A stretch of DNA of 64,000 bases from Actinoplanes missouriensis 431 (GTDB taxonomy: Bacteria > Actinomycetota > Actinomycetes > Mycobacteriales > Micromonosporaceae). The notes under the pieces were generated by a model, which ran no database searches, was not told the DNA's origin, and was given only the letters and a program-made list of their open reading frames with translations. Numbering within the stretch: position 1 is the first letter of the stretch; each line of letters begins with the position of its first letter. The DNA lies in the NCBI RefSeq assembly GCF_000284295.1, contig NC_017093.1, positions 1,736,001 through 1,800,000 of the forward strand, written 5' to 3'. Below are positions 19,512-28,672 of the stretch, in pieces. The position numbers and the translations under genes are program-made.

Positions 19512-20929
19512 CTGACCAGATCGTCACTCAGGAAGAGCACCTCGCCGCTCTTGGTCGGTATGAATACGGCTGGGCCGACACCGACACCGCGGGCGCGACC
19601 GCCCAGCGCGGCCTGTCCGAAGCGGTGGTGCGCAACATCTCAGGCCTGAAGAACGAGCCGCAGTGGATGCTCGACCTGCGCCTCAAGGGCCTGCGCCTGT
19701 TCGACCGCAAGCCGATGCCGAACTGGGGCGCCGACCTCACCGGGATCGACTTCCAGAACATCAAGTACTTCGTGCGCTCCACCGAGAAGCAGGCCGCCAC
19801 CTGGGACGACCTGCCCGAGGACATCAAGGCGACGTACGACAAGCTGGGCATCCCGGAGGCGGAGAAGCAGCGCCTCGTCGCCGGCGTCGCCGCGCAGTAC
19901 GAGTCCGAGGTCGTCTACCACGCGATCCGTGAGGACCTGGAGGCGCAGGGCGTCCTCTTCCTGGACACCGACACCGCGCTGCGGGAGCACGAGGACATCT
20001 TCAAGGAGTACTTCGGCACCGTCATCCCGGTCGGCGACAACAAGTTCGCCGCGCTGAACACCAGCGTCTGGTCGGGTGGCTCGTTCATCTACGTGCCGAA
20101 GGGCGTCCACGTCGACATCCCGCTGCAGGCCTACTTCCGGATCAACACGGAGAACATGGGCCAGTTCGAGCGGACCCTGATCATCGCCGACGAGGGCAGC
20201 TACGTGCACTACGTCGAGGGCTGCACCGCGCCGATCTACTCGTCCGACTCGCTGCACTCCGCGGTCGTCGAGATCGTCGTGAAGAAGAACGCCCGGGTGC
20301 GGTACACGACCATCCAGAACTGGTCGAACAACGTGTACAACCTGGTCACCAAGCGCGCCACCTGCGAAGAGGGCGCGACCATGGAGTGGGTCGACGGCAA
20401 CATCGGCTCCAAGGTGACGATGAAGTACCCGGCGGTCTACATGACCGGGGCGCACGCCAAGGGCGAGGTGCTCTCGATCGCGATGGCCGGCGAGGGTCAG
20501 CACCAGGACTCCGGCGCCAAGATGGTGCACGCCGCGCCGCACACCTCCTCGACGATCATCTCGAAGTCGATCGCCCGTGGCGGTGGCCGCACGTCGTACC
20601 GGGGTCTCGTGCAGGTGCTGGAGGGCTCGTCGAGCTCGAAGAGCACGGTCAAGTGCGACGCGCTCCTGGTCGACACGATCTCCCGCTCGGACACGTACCC
20701 GTACGTCGACATCCGCGAGGACGACGTGAACATGGGTCACGAGGCGACCGTCTCCAAGGTCAGCGAGGACCAGCTCTTCTACCTGATGAGCCGCGGTCTG
20801 ACCGAGGACGAGGCGATGGCGATGATCGTGCGTGGCTTCATCGAGCCGATCGCCAAGGAGCTTCCGATGGAGTACGCGCTGGAGCTGAACCGCCTGATCG
20901 AGCTGCAGATGGAGGGAGCGGTCGGCTGA
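19508..20929 (+). CDS. sufB: Fe-S cluster assembly scaffold SufB
   Basis: Core scaffold of the SufBC2D complex on which new clusters form. 473 aa with the SufB/SufD beta-helix; conserved features include [19 protein letters not shown], the VEGCTAP cysteine segment and the C-terminal [20 protein letters not shown] shared with SufD. The start overlaps the sufR stop by 4 bases. sufD follows after 40 bases. Confidence 0.97.
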   Translation: MTDQIVTQEEHLAALGRYEYGWADTDTAGATAQRGLSEAVVRNISGLKNEPQWMLDLRLKGLRLFDRKPMPNWGADLTGIDFQNIKYFVRSTEKQAATWDDLPEDIKATYDKLGIPEAEKQRLVAGVAAQYESEVVYHAIREDLEAQGVLFLDTDTALREHEDIFKEYFGTVIPVGDNKFAALNTSVWSGGSFIYVPKGVHVDIPLQAYFRINTENMGQFERTLIIADEGSYVHYVEGCTAPIYSSDSLHSAVVEIVVKKNARVRYTTIQNWSNNVYNLVTKRATCEEGATMEWVDGNIGSKVTMKYPAVYMTGAHAKGEVLSIAMAGEGQHQDSGAKMVHAAPHTSSTIISKSIARGGGRTSYRGLVQVLEGSSSSKSTVKCDALLVDTISRSDTYPYVDIREDDVNMGHEATVSKVSEDQLFYLMSRGLTEDEAMAMIVRGFIEPIAKELPMEYALELNRLIELQMEGAVG

Positions 20930-20969
20930 CCGCCCGCCAATTCCTGAACAAGACTGCCTAAAGGACGAG

Positions 20970-22097
20970 ATGACCACCGAAGCCATCGCCCCGCCGAGCA
21001 CCAAGTCGCAGGTGCTGCGCTCCTTCGACGTCGCCGACTTCCCGGCCCTGAACGGGCTGGAGGAGGAGTGGCGCTTCACCCCGCTCAAGCGGCTCCGTGA
21101 CCTGGCCAAGGCCACGTCCCTGACCGGTGTGGCGCCGTCGGTCGAGTTCTCCGGGCTCCCGGCCGGCGTGACGGTGTCGGCCGTCGACACCGTCGACGCC
21201 GTTCTCACCCCGTTCGACCGGATCAGCGCCCTCGCGTACGGCTCGGCCGCCGGCGTCACCCTGATCGAGGTGGCGGCCGAGGCCGAGCCCGCCGAGGCGG
21301 CGGTCATCCGGCTCGTCGGCAAGGGCGGGGACGCCGCGGCCGCGCGCACCTTCGTGAAGGTGGGCGCCTTCGCCAAGGCGACGATCGTGCTGGAGCAGAC
21401 CGGCTCGGTCACGCTCGCCGACAACATCGAAGTGGTGATCGGCGACGGCGCGCAGCTGACGTTCGTGACCCTGGCCGAGTGGGACGCCGACGCGGTGCAG
21501 GCCCAGCACGTGAAGTTCCGGGTCGGCAAGGACGCCCGCGTCCAGCACCTGCAGGTGACCCTCGGTGGCGACCTGGTCCGGCAGTTCACGAGCGTGGAGT
21601 ACGCCGGGCGCGGTGGCGAGGCCGAGCTGTTCGGCCTCTACTTCGCCGACGCCGGTCAGCACCAGGAGCACCGTCAGCTGGTGGACCACAGCGTGCCGGA
21701 CTGCCGCAGCTACGTCGGTTACCGGGGGGCGCTGCAGGGCGCTTCGGCGCACACCGTCTGGGTCGGCGACGTGCTGATCCGGGCCGCTGCCACGGGCACC
21801 GACACGTACGAGATCAACCGGAACCTGGTGCTCACGGATGGGGCGCGGGCTGACTCCGTACCCAATCTGGAGATCGAGACCGGCGAGGTCGCCGGCGCCG
21901 GGCACGCGAGCGCGACCGGCCGCTTCGATGACGAGCAGCTGTTCTACCTGATGGCGCGCGGTATCCCGGAGGACGAGGCTCGCAAGCTGGTGGTGCGCGG
22001 GTTCTTCGCCGAGCTGATCAACAAGATTCCGGTCGAGGAGCTGCGCGAGCGGCTCGGCGACGCGATCGAGGCACGGCTGGCCGAGGCCGGGCAGTGA
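20970..22097 (+). CDS. sufD: Fe-S cluster assembly protein SufD
   Basis: Partner of SufB in the scaffold complex. 375 aa; the C-terminal half carries HQEHRQLVDHSVPDCRSYVGYRGAL and the terminal RGIPEDEARKLVVRGFF motif shared with SufB. AAAGGACGAG precedes the ATG. The stop overlaps the GTG of the Rieske gene (GTGA). Confidence 0.96.
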   Translation: MTTEAIAPPSTKSQVLRSFDVADFPALNGLEEEWRFTPLKRLRDLAKATSLTGVAPSVEFSGLPAGVTVSAVDTVDAVLTPFDRISALAYGSAAGVTLIEVAAEAEPAEAAVIRLVGKGGDAAAARTFVKVGAFAKATIVLEQTGSVTLADNIEVVIGDGAQLTFVTLAEWDADAVQAQHVKFRVGKDARVQHLQVTLGGDLVRQFTSVEYAGRGGEAELFGLYFADAGQHQEHRQLVDHSVPDCRSYVGYRGALQGASAHTVWVGDVLIRAAATGTDTYEINRNLVLTDGARADSVPNLEIETGEVAGAGHASATGRFDDEQLFYLMARGIPEDEARKLVVRGFFAELINKIPVEELRERLGDAIEARLAEAGQ

Positions 22098-22426
22098 CGT
22101 TCGAAAATGTCGGCCCGGCGTCCGACGTGGCGAAAGGCACCGCGCTCCAGGTGGAGGTCGACGGTGTCGAGGTCGCGATCGTGCACGCCGACGACGACAA
22201 CTTCTATGCGGTACGTGACGAGTGCAGTCACGCATCCGTGGCCCTGTCCGAAGGGGAGGTGGACGGCTGCACGCTCGAGTGCTGGCTGCACGGCTCCCGC
22301 TTCGACCTGCGCACCGGTGAACCCTCCGGACCACCCGCCATTGATCCGGTGGCGGTCTACCCCGTCGAGATCCGCGACGGCGACATCTACGTTTCGACTA
22401 CACCGAGTAATGGAGTAGAGCCGTGA
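22094..22426 (+). CDS. Rieske-type [2Fe-2S] ferredoxin of the suf operon
   Basis: 110-aa Rieske ferredoxin similar to the small subunits of non-haem dioxygenases. Ligands are visible: Cys44-x-His46 and Cys63-x2-His66. It probably donates electrons to cluster assembly or repair; that role is inferred from its place between sufD and sufC, an arrangement common in actinobacteria. Both ends overlap its neighbours by 4 bases (GTGA), indicating tight coupling. Confidence 0.93.
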   Translation: MTFENVGPASDVAKGTALQVEVDGVEVAIVHADDDNFYAVRDECSHASVALSEGEVDGCTLECWLHGSRFDLRTGEPSGPPAIDPVAVYPVEIRDGDIYVSTTPSNGVEP

Positions 22427-23181
22427 GCACCCTGGAGATCCGCGACCTGCAGGTTTCGGTGAAGCTGCCCGAGGGCGAGCTGAAGCCGATCCTGGCCGGG
22501 GTCGACCTCACCGTGAAGTCCGGCGAGACCCACGCCATCATGGGGCCGAACGGCTCCGGCAAGTCGACGCTGGCGTACTCGATCGCCGGTCACCCGAAGT
22601 ACGAGATCACCGGCGGTTCGGTCACCCTCGACGGCGTCGACGTGCTCGAGCTCAGCGTGGACGAGCGCGCGCGGGCCGGCCTCTTCCTCGCGATGCAGTA
22701 CCCGGTCGAGGTTCCGGGTGTCTCGGTGGCGAACTTCCTGCGGACCGCGAAGACCGCGATCGACGGCGAGGCGCCGAAGCTGCGCACCTGGGCCGGCGAG
22801 CTCCGGGGCGCGATGGAGAAGCTGCAGATGGACCCGTCCTTCGCGCAGCGCAACGTGAACGAGGGCTTCTCCGGCGGTGAGAAGAAGCGTCACGAGATCA
22901 TGCAGCTCGAGCTGATCAAGCCGAAGATGGCGATCCTCGACGAGACCGACTCCGGCCTCGACATCGACGCCCTGCGGATCGTCAGCGAGGGCGTGAACCG
23001 GGTCCGCGCGACCGGGGAGACCGGCTTCCTGCTGATCACCCACTACACCCGGATCCTGCGCTACATCCAGCCCGACTTCGTGCACGTCTTCGTCGGCGGC
23101 AAGATCGTCGAAGAGGGCGGCCCGGAGCTGGCCGAGCAGCTCGAGGCCGAGGGTTACGAGAAGTTCCTGGCCAAGGCCTGA
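22423..23181 (+). CDS. sufC: Fe-S assembly ATPase SufC
   Basis: ABC-type ATPase that drives conformational change in SufBCD. 252 aa with Walker A GPNGSGKST, the SufC-specific signature FSGGEKKRHEIMQ, and Walker B MAILDETDSGLD. GTG start overlaps the Rieske stop. sufS follows after 11 bases. Confidence 0.97.
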   Translation: MSTLEIRDLQVSVKLPEGELKPILAGVDLTVKSGETHAIMGPNGSGKSTLAYSIAGHPKYEITGGSVTLDGVDVLELSVDERARAGLFLAMQYPVEVPGVSVANFLRTAKTAIDGEAPKLRTWAGELRGAMEKLQMDPSFAQRNVNEGFSGGEKKRHEIMQLELIKPKMAILDETDSGLDIDALRIVSEGVNRVRATGETGFLLITHYTRILRYIQPDFVHVFVGGKIVEEGGPELAEQLEAEGYEKFLAKA

Positions 23182-23192
23182 GGGGTTTTCCG

Positions 23193-24422
23193 ATGAGCTT
23201 CGACGTCGAGCAGGTCCGTAAGGACTTCCCGATCTTCGAGCGGGAGGTCAACGGCCACCCGCTCGTCTACCTGGACAGCGCCAACACCTCGCAGAAACCG
23301 GTGCAGGTGCTCGACGTCATGCGGGCGCACCAGGAGCGGTACAACGGCAACGTGTCCCGCTCGGTGCACACGCTCGGCACCGAGTCGACCGAGGCCTACG
23401 AGGGCGCACGGGCTCGCATCGCCGCCTTCATCGGCGCGGCGAGCCCGGACGAGGTGGTCTTCACCAAGAACTCCACCGAGGCCCTCAACCTGGTCGCGCA
23501 CTCGGCCGGGCAGATGCTCAAGCTCGGGCCGGGCGACGAGATCGTGATCTCCGAGATGGAGCACCACTCGAACATCGTTCCGTGGCAGCTTCTCTGCGAG
23601 CGGACCGGCGCGACCCTGCGCTGGTTCGGGATCACCGACGAGGGGTGGCTGGACCAGTCATCTCTCGAGTCGTTGATCACGCCACGGACGAAGATCGTCT
23701 CAGTGGTGCACATGTCCAATGTGCTCGGGACGATCAACGACATCTCGGAGATCTCCGCCCGCGCTCGTGATGTTGGAGCGCTGCTGGTGCTGGACTGCTC
23801 GCAGTCCGTGCCGCACCTGCCCATCAACGTCCGGGAGCTCGGCGCCGACTTGATCGCGTTCACCGGGCACAAGATGCTCGGCCCGACCGGCATCGGCGTG
23901 CTCTGGGGCCGCTTCGATCTGCTGTCGCAGATGCCGCCGTTCCTCGGCGGCGGCTCTATGATCGAGACGGTCACCATGACGGGTACGACCTACGCCGCCC
24001 CGCCGGCCCGATTCGAAGCCGGCACGCCGCCGATCACCGAGGCGATCGGTCTCGGGGCAGCCGTGGACTATCTGTCCGAGCTGGGCATGGACGCTGTCCA
24101 CCGGCACGAGCAGGCGATCACGGCGTACGCGCTTGATGCTCTGTCGGGTGTCACAGGTGTTCGGATCTTCGGACCGGCGACGCCCGAGGGTCGCGGCGGG
24201 ACGGTGTCGTTCGGTGTCGACGGGGTACACCCTCATGACGTGGGACAGATCCTCGACGCTCTCGGTGTCGAGGTGCGGGTCGGCCACCACTGCGCGCGGC
24301 CGGTCTGCTCCCGCTTCAGCGTCCCGGCGATGACCCGGGCCTCGTTCTACCTCTACACGACCACGGACGAGATCGACGCCCTGGCGCGCGGTCTCGACCA
24401 GGTGCGGAAGGTGTTCGGCTGA
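23193..24422 (+). CDS. sufS: cysteine desulfurase SufS
   Basis: PLP enzyme that takes sulfur from cysteine for cluster synthesis. 409 aa, group II. Lys227 in FTGHKMLG forms the PLP aldimine and Cys367 in VGHHCARPVC carries the persulfide. Clear ATG start. Its stop and the sufU start share one base, matching the SufS-SufU sulfur-transfer partnership. Confidence 0.97.
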   Translation: MSFDVEQVRKDFPIFEREVNGHPLVYLDSANTSQKPVQVLDVMRAHQERYNGNVSRSVHTLGTESTEAYEGARARIAAFIGAASPDEVVFTKNSTEALNLVAHSAGQMLKLGPGDEIVISEMEHHSNIVPWQLLCERTGATLRWFGITDEGWLDQSSLESLITPRTKIVSVVHMSNVLGTINDISEISARARDVGALLVLDCSQSVPHLPINVRELGADLIAFTGHKMLGPTGIGVLWGRFDLLSQMPPFLGGGSMIETVTMTGTTYAAPPARFEAGTPPITEAIGLGAAVDYLSELGMDAVHRHEQAITAYALDALSGVTGVRIFGPATPEGRGGTVSFGVDGVHPHDVGQILDALGVEVRVGHHCARPVCSRFSVPAMTRASFYLYTTTDEIDALARGLDQVRKVFG

Positions 24423-24877
24423 TGATGCTCGACGGTCTCTACCAGGAGATCATCCTCGACCACTACAAGAACCCGCACGGCCGGGGGCTGCGTGATCCTT
24501 TCGACGGGGAGGCGCATCACGTCAACCCGACGTGCGGGGACGAGATCACCGTGCGGGTCAACTCGGACCTGTCCGAGATCTCGTATGACGGGCTTGGTTG
24601 CTCCATCAGCCAAGCGTCGGCATCCGTGCTGCACGAACTGCTGCAAGGGAAGGACGCGGCTTCCGTTGCGGAGATCCACCACTCGTTCGTGGAGCTCATG
24701 CAGAGCCGTGGACAGATCGAGCCGGACGAGGAGGTGCTCGGCGACGGCATCGCGTTCGCCGGCGTCGCCAAGTTCCCGGCACGGGTGAAATGCGCTTTGC
24801 TGCCGTGGATGGCATTCAAGGACGCGGCGGTGCGCGCGGGCGTGGACGTGGGCGCGAGCCCGGAGGTGAAGGCATGA
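24422..24877 (+). CDS. sufU: sulfur-transfer protein SufU
   Basis: Zn-dependent acceptor of the SufS persulfide. 151 aa, IscU fold, with YQEIILDHYKNPH, Cys38 in PTCGDE, GCSISQAS and VKCALLPW supplying the ligand set of SufU proteins. Two adjacent ATGs (24422, 24425) can start it; the first overlaps the sufS stop by one base. Its stop overlaps the sufT ATG (ATGA). Confidence 0.95.
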   Translation: MMLDGLYQEIILDHYKNPHGRGLRDPFDGEAHHVNPTCGDEITVRVNSDLSEISYDGLGCSISQASASVLHELLQGKDAASVAEIHHSFVELMQSRGQIEPDEEVLGDGIAFAGVAKFPARVKCALLPWMAFKDAAVRAGVDVGASPEVKA

Positions 24878-25428
24878 CGGACAAGACTGATTCTGTTCAG
24901 ACCATGGCGTCGGTGCCCGGCACCGCGACCGCGACCTCCTCGGACGAGGTCCCGGCGTGGCTCGAGGCCGAGCGTGCGGAGGCGGCCGAGGCCGGTTCGC
25001 CGGTCGAGGTGCCCGCGGTGAGCGTCTCGGAGGCGGCCTCCGCGGCCGACCCGGCTGCGGCGCCGGCGGCTGACCCGGCTGCGGCGCCGGCGGCTGAGGT
25101 GAAGAAGGCCACGACCGATGAGATCGAAGAGGCGATGAAGGATGTCGTCGACCCCGAACTCGGCATCAACGTGGTCGACCTTGGCCTGGTCTACGGCACC
25201 CACGTGGACGACGACAACGTGGTCACCCTCGACATGACGCTGACGTCCGCGGCCTGCCCGCTGACCGACGTGATCGAGGACCAGACCCGGCAGGCGCTGA
25301 CCACCGGCCCCGGCGGTGGCCTGGTGCAGGACTTCCGGATCAACTGGGTGTGGCTGCCGCCGTGGGGCCCCGACAAGATCACTGACGACGGGCGGGAGCA
25401 GCTGCGCGCTCTCGGCTTCAACGTCTGA
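24874..25428 (+). CDS. sufT: SufT-like DUF59/MIP18 Fe-S maturation factor with Ala/Pro-rich N-terminus
   Basis: 184 aa. The C-terminal 100 residues are a MIP18/PaaD domain: DPELGINVVDLGLVYG and TSAACPLTD with the conserved Cys. Such proteins help load clusters into target enzymes. The first 80 residues are an Ala, Pro, Glu-rich, probably disordered extension containing a perfect 8-residue tandem duplication. Last gene of the suf operon, followed by a strong terminator. Confidence 0.9.
   Translation: MTDKTDSVQTMASVPGTATATSSDEVPAWLEAERAEAAEAGSPVEVPAVSVSEAASAADPAAAPAADPAAAPAAEVKKATTDEIEEAMKDVVDPELGINVVDLGLVYGTHVDDDNVVTLDMTLTSAACPLTDVIEDQTRQALTTGPGGGLVQDFRINWVWLPPWGPDKITDDGREQLRALGFNV
25048..25095 (+). 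repeat. 24-bp tandem repeat in sufT
   Basis: Two identical 24-bp units encode the octapeptide ADPAAAPA twice in the disordered N-terminal extension. Copy number probably varies between strains. Confidence 0.85.
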
Positions 25429-25441
25429 TTCGCATCATCGA

Positions 25442-25469
25442 GGGAAGGGCGGCTTCGGCCGCCCTTTCC
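25442..25469 (+). terminator. UUCG-loop terminator of the suf operon
   Basis: 12-bp stem with one G-T pair and a TTCG tetraloop, 13 bases after the sufT stop. Confidence 0.85.
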
Positions 25470-25535
25470 TGCTTTCCGGTACGCCCTTACGAGCGGTCCA
25501 TGATCAGCCCGGGCGTTTGTGTCGTACACCGGTGG

Positions 25536-25541
25536 TAGAAC
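25536..25541 (+). promoter_or_regulatory. leaderless -10 TAGAAC
   Basis: TAGAAC, 6 bases, then ATG 25548. ACCGGT repeats flank it (25529-25534 and 25540-25545). Confidence 0.45.
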
Positions 25542-25547
25542 CGGTTC

Positions 25548-26282
25548 ATGGCATCGAGACCGCCCTTTCCCGAGCTGCTGTCCCTCGTCGAGTCCCGCTC
25601 GGCGGCGCTGCGAGAGGCCGCGGTCGACCTGACGGCCCGGGTGCCCGGCTGCCCGGGCTGGACCGTCCGTGACCTGGTCACCCACCTCGGCCGGGTGCAG
25701 CGTTTCTGGGCCTCCGCGGTCCGGGCCGGTGAGGCCGCCGGTCCGCCGGCCGTTCCCGGCGACCCGTCCGGCGAGCTCCTCACCTGGTTCGACGAGTCCA
25801 CCCCGCTGCTGGTCGACGCGCTCCGGGCGGCCGGCCCCGGCGCGCCGAGCTGGGCGTGGTGGCCCTCCTCGGCGGCGCCGCTGAACGCCGGCGCGATCGC
25901 CCGTCACCAGGTGCAGGAGGCGGCGGTCCACGCCTTCGACGCGCAGGAGGCGATCGGCAAACCCGAGCCGCTGCCGGCCGCCGTCGCGGTCGACGGGGTG
26001 GGCGAGTTCCTCGAGGTCTGCCTCGGCTCCCGAGGGGCGTGGCCGCACCGCCCGGCGCGCGTCGAGCTCCAGGCCCTGGAGGGCCCGTCCTGGACCGTCG
26101 ACCTGTCCCCGGCCGGCGTCACCGTGGACCCGGCGGCCAGCGGAGCCCCGGTGACCCGGATGCAGGGAAAGGCGAGTGATCTGGTGCTGGCGCTCTACCG
26201 CCGGATCGACCTGGCCGACGTGCGGGTGGACGGCGATCGTGAGGTGGCCGAGCAGATCCGCCAGTGGTGCGTCGTGGACTAG
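25548..26282 (+). CDS. maleylpyruvate isomerase (MDMPI) family protein
   Basis: 244 aa. The N-terminal DinB-like four-helix bundle has the typical RVPGCPGWTVRDLVTHLGRVQRFW, including the metal-site His, with a second candidate at IARHQVQEAAVHAFDAQ (HxxxEAAVHxxD, diagnostic). The C-terminal 90 residues are the SCP2-like MDMPI C domain. In actinobacteria these are often mycothiol-dependent transferases; the substrate is not predictable. Monocistronic, leaderless, convergent with the alpha/beta hydrolase, whose stop overlaps its own by 4 bases. Confidence 0.85.
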   Translation: MASRPPFPELLSLVESRSAALREAAVDLTARVPGCPGWTVRDLVTHLGRVQRFWASAVRAGEAAGPPAVPGDPSGELLTWFDESTPLLVDALRAAGPGAPSWAWWPSSAAPLNAGAIARHQVQEAAVHAFDAQEAIGKPEPLPAAVAVDGVGEFLEVCLGSRGAWPHRPARVELQALEGPSWTVDLSPAGVTVDPAASGAPVTRMQGKASDLVLALYRRIDLADVRVDGDREVAEQIRQWCVVD

Positions 26283-27187
26283 CGTGCCTCGTTCAGAAAA
26301 CTGATCAGCAGGGGGTTGGTGAGGTCGGGGCGTTCGAGGCTGGGGAGGTGGCCGGCCCAGGGGAGTTCCTCGTGACGGGCGTGGGGGAGCCTGGTGGCGA
26401 GGTGGGCGGCGATCTCGTGGAAGTCGGGGAGGTCGTGGGCGCCGGACACCAGAAGAGCCGGGGCGGTGATCACGGCGAGATCCGGCTCGGTCGTCGCGGG
26501 CTCGGTCGTCGCGGGCTCGGTCGCCGCGGGCTCGGTCGTTGTCGGCGGCTCTGCGGGCTGTGCCTGCTCGGCGGCGGGTGCGTGCGGAGTGGACGCTTCG
26601 GCGGCGGGTGCGTGGGCGGTGGCTGCTTGGGCGGTGTCTGCTTGGGCGGTGGCTTCTGCTTCCTCGGCGGCCAGTTGGACGTCGAAGGCGTGACGTTGCA
26701 TCCGCCGTACCAAATCTCGTTCTTCGTCGCCGGCCTCCGGGCCGAGCCAGAGATCGACGTTGAGCTCGGTGGCGCCGTCGATGTCGCCGGCCTCCAGCAG
26801 GGCGTCCTCCCGGTCACCGAAGGCGCGCAGGGCGGGACCGGGCTCGTGTCCGCGCAGGGCGGTGCAGAGCAGGATCAGGGCGGTGACCCGTTCCGGCCGG
26901 CGGGCGGCGAACTCCAGCGCGACCCGGCCGCCACCGGAGGCGCCGATCACGGCGGTCCGGGAGATGCCGAGCGTGTCCAGCAGGTCGGCGACGTCGGTGG
27001 CGTTGTCCCACTCGACGCCGGGCGGAATCGGAGAATCGCCGTATCCGCGCAGGTCACAGCGAATAACCCGGTAACCGGCGGCAGTCAGCGCCGGAATCTG
27101 CGGATCCCACATCCGGCGGTCGCCGACGGTGGAGTGAAGAAGGATGACCGCGGACCCGGAACCGGACACATCATGAGCGAGAGGCAT
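26279..27187 (-). CDS. alpha/beta hydrolase with a low-complexity insertion
   Basis: 302 aa. Canonical hydrolase core: oxyanion region LLHSTVGDRRMWDPQ, nucleophile elbow GASGGG near residue 104, acid Asp in GAHDLPDF and His in WAGHLPSLE. Between the cap and the last core strands sits a roughly 65-residue Ala/Thr/Glu/Pro stretch built from short repeats, absent from normal members. TAGGGT stands 6 bases before the ATG. It is 24 bases downstream of the MFS gene on the same strand. Substrate unknown. Confidence 0.85.
   Translation of the reverse strand: MPLAHDVSGSGSAVILLHSTVGDRRMWDPQIPALTAAGYRVIRCDLRGYGDSPIPPGVEWDNATDVADLLDTLGISRTAVIGASGGGRVALEFAARRPERVTALILLCTALRGHEPGPALRAFGDREDALLEAGDIDGATELNVDLWLGPEAGDEERDLVRRMQRHAFDVQLAAEEAEATAQADTAQAATAHAPAAEASTPHAPAAEQAQPAEPPTTTEPAATEPATTEPATTEPDLAVITAPALLVSGAHDLPDFHEIAAHLATRLPHARHEELPWAGHLPSLERPDLTNPLLISFLNEAR
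26484..26543 (-). repeat. four 15-bp tandem repeats in the hydrolase gene
   Basis: Units begin GGCTCGGTCG on the plus strand; the first two are identical, the last two diverge. Read on the coding strand they encode ATTEP-type pentapeptides in the inserted linker. Less regular repeats continue to about 26660. Confidence 0.85.
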
Positions 27188-27193
27188 CCGGCG

Positions 27194-27199
27194 ACCCTA
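27194..27199 (-). promoter_or_regulatory. leaderless -10 TAGGGT for the alpha/beta hydrolase
   Basis: TAGGGT on the minus strand, 6 bases, then ATG 27187. It lies in the short gap after the MFS gene. Confidence 0.5.
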
Positions 27200-27211
27200 A
27201 CCCTCACGGCG

Positions 27212-28510
27212 TCAGGCGGGGGCCACCGCCTTGGGGACCGGGTCGGTCCGGTCCAGGGCCTGCCACGCCGGGAAGACGAACGGGGCTGCCGTCACCGCCA
27301 GGTAACCGATCGCGGCCAGTAGCGCCGCCGTCCGCAGGCCCAGCACGTCGGTCGCCCAGCCGCCCAGCACGCCACCGAGCGGGATGCCCGCCCAGGACAC
27401 CGAGATCAGCACGCTGATCACGCGGCCGTGCATGTGGACCGGGATGCGGCGGTACACGGCGGCCAGCAGGATCGGGTTCACCGTGGACATCAGCGCCCCG
27501 GAGATCGCCGCCGTGGCGAGCACGACCCACACCCGGTCGGTGAGAGCGAGGGCCAGCAGCTGCGCAGGCCCGCCGAGGAAGAAGCAGATCCCGAACGTGA
27601 GGCGCCGGGGTAATCGCGTCGCGAAGACCGTGTAGAGGATGTTGCCGGCGACCGCGCCGAGGCCGAACGCGGTGCCGACCACGCCGAGGGCGGCGGGTCC
27701 GTGCGGGCCGTCGCGGACCCACACCGGGATGAACACGGTGGCGTACGCCTGGTCGAACATGTTCGTGACGAAGAGCAGGGACATCACGCCGAGGATGAGC
27801 CGGTCGGCGCGGACGTATCGGAATCCGTTGCGCAGCGCGGCCGCGTACCCTTGCTCCTTCTGCTCGTCGCAGGCCGCCGCGTCCGCCGCGCCGACCCGGA
27901 CGAGGGCGCCGATGAGCAGCGCCGCGACGCCGAAGGTGGCCGCGTCGAAGAGCAGCACGGTGGACGGGCCGAGCGCCGCGATCAGCAGCCCGGCCAGCGG
28001 GAGCCCGATCAGTGTCGAGGCGCGGGCGACGCCGTCGTAAAGGGTCGTTCCGCGTTCCGTGGAGACTCCGGCGGCAGCGATCGTACGGGGAAGAAGTGCT
28101 CTTTTCGCCGCGTCCCCGAAGCCTCGCAGCGCGCCGGCCAGGGCGATCAGCAGGATCAGGACGGTGAGAGAGGTGTCCTGGTAGAAGGCGAAGATCGGGA
28201 TGCCGGCGACCGCGAGCACGCTGGCGGTGTCCGCGGCGACGGCCGTCGGTCGCGGGCCGACCCGGTCGACGATCGGGCCGCCGATGAGACCGGAGAGAAC
28301 GTAGGGGAGCATCTCGGCGAAACCGGCAACCCCGGCGAGCAGCGCCGAATCGGTGCTGGTCAGGACGAGCCAGGGCAGGGCCACGAAGGTGATCCGGCTG
28401 CCGAGCATCGAGATGCCCTCGGCGGCGAGGAGGATGGCGAACTGGCGGTTGCTCGTCGGCGCGGGCCGCGGAAAGGGGCGCCTCAGCGGACCCGCGGAAA
28501 TGACTGCCAC
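27212..28510 (-). CDS. MFS transporter, probable drug or siderophore exporter
   Basis: 432 aa with 10-12 membrane helices. The loop between helices 2 and 3 reads GGPIVDRVGPRPT, matching the MFS GxxxDRxGRR motif. The overall look (MFS_3/EntS-like) suggests an exporter; the substrate is unknown. GTG 28510 is preceded by AAAGGTGG 7 bases upstream. The frame is open back to 28588, but that part runs through a very strong hairpin (28537-28575) just before the ribosome site. Confidence 0.85.
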   Translation of the reverse strand: MAVISAGPLRRPFPRPAPTSNRQFAILLAAEGISMLGSRITFVALPWLVLTSTDSALLAGVAGFAEMLPYVLSGLIGGPIVDRVGPRPTAVAADTASVLAVAGIPIFAFYQDTSLTVLILLIALAGALRGFGDAAKRALLPRTIAAAGVSTERGTTLYDGVARASTLIGLPLAGLLIAALGPSTVLLFDAATFGVAALLIGALVRVGAADAAACDEQKEQGYAAALRNGFRYVRADRLILGVMSLLFVTNMFDQAYATVFIPVWVRDGPHGPAALGVVGTAFGLGAVAGNILYTVFATRLPRRLTFGICFFLGGPAQLLALALTDRVWVVLATAAISGALMSTVNPILLAAVYRRIPVHMHGRVISVLISVSWAGIPLGGVLGGWATDVLGLRTAALLAAIGYLAVTAAPFVFPAWQALDRTDPVPKAVAPA

Positions 28511-28536
28511 TGGAAAACCACCTTTCCGCTGTCCGT

Positions 28537-28575
28537 CGGCGCCGGCTCGCCGGGATAGTCGGCGAGCCGGCGCCG
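28537..28575 (-). promoter_or_regulatory. 16-bp perfect hairpin in the MFS leader
   Basis: CGGCGCCGGCTCGCCG and its exact complement around a 7-base loop, 26 bases upstream of the MFS start codon. It could terminate the phosphatase transcript or act as an attenuator for the exporter. Confidence 0.7.
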
Positions 28576-28672
28576 GGAAGTTCTGCACGCGCTGGAAGTC
28601 GGCGACCGCGACGGCCCGCAGGGTGGACGGGGACTCGTCCGGTATGTCACTGCAAGACGAACGTCTATATCT

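Noticed and set aside
25048-25095. CRISPR-like repeat
   Set aside because: Two adjacent identical in-frame units without spacers inside sufT; the other tandem repeats also lack spacers.
26264-27322. 352-codon plus-strand frame
   Set aside because: Antisense to the alpha/beta hydrolase; its Gly-rich repeats are the complement of that gene's repeats.
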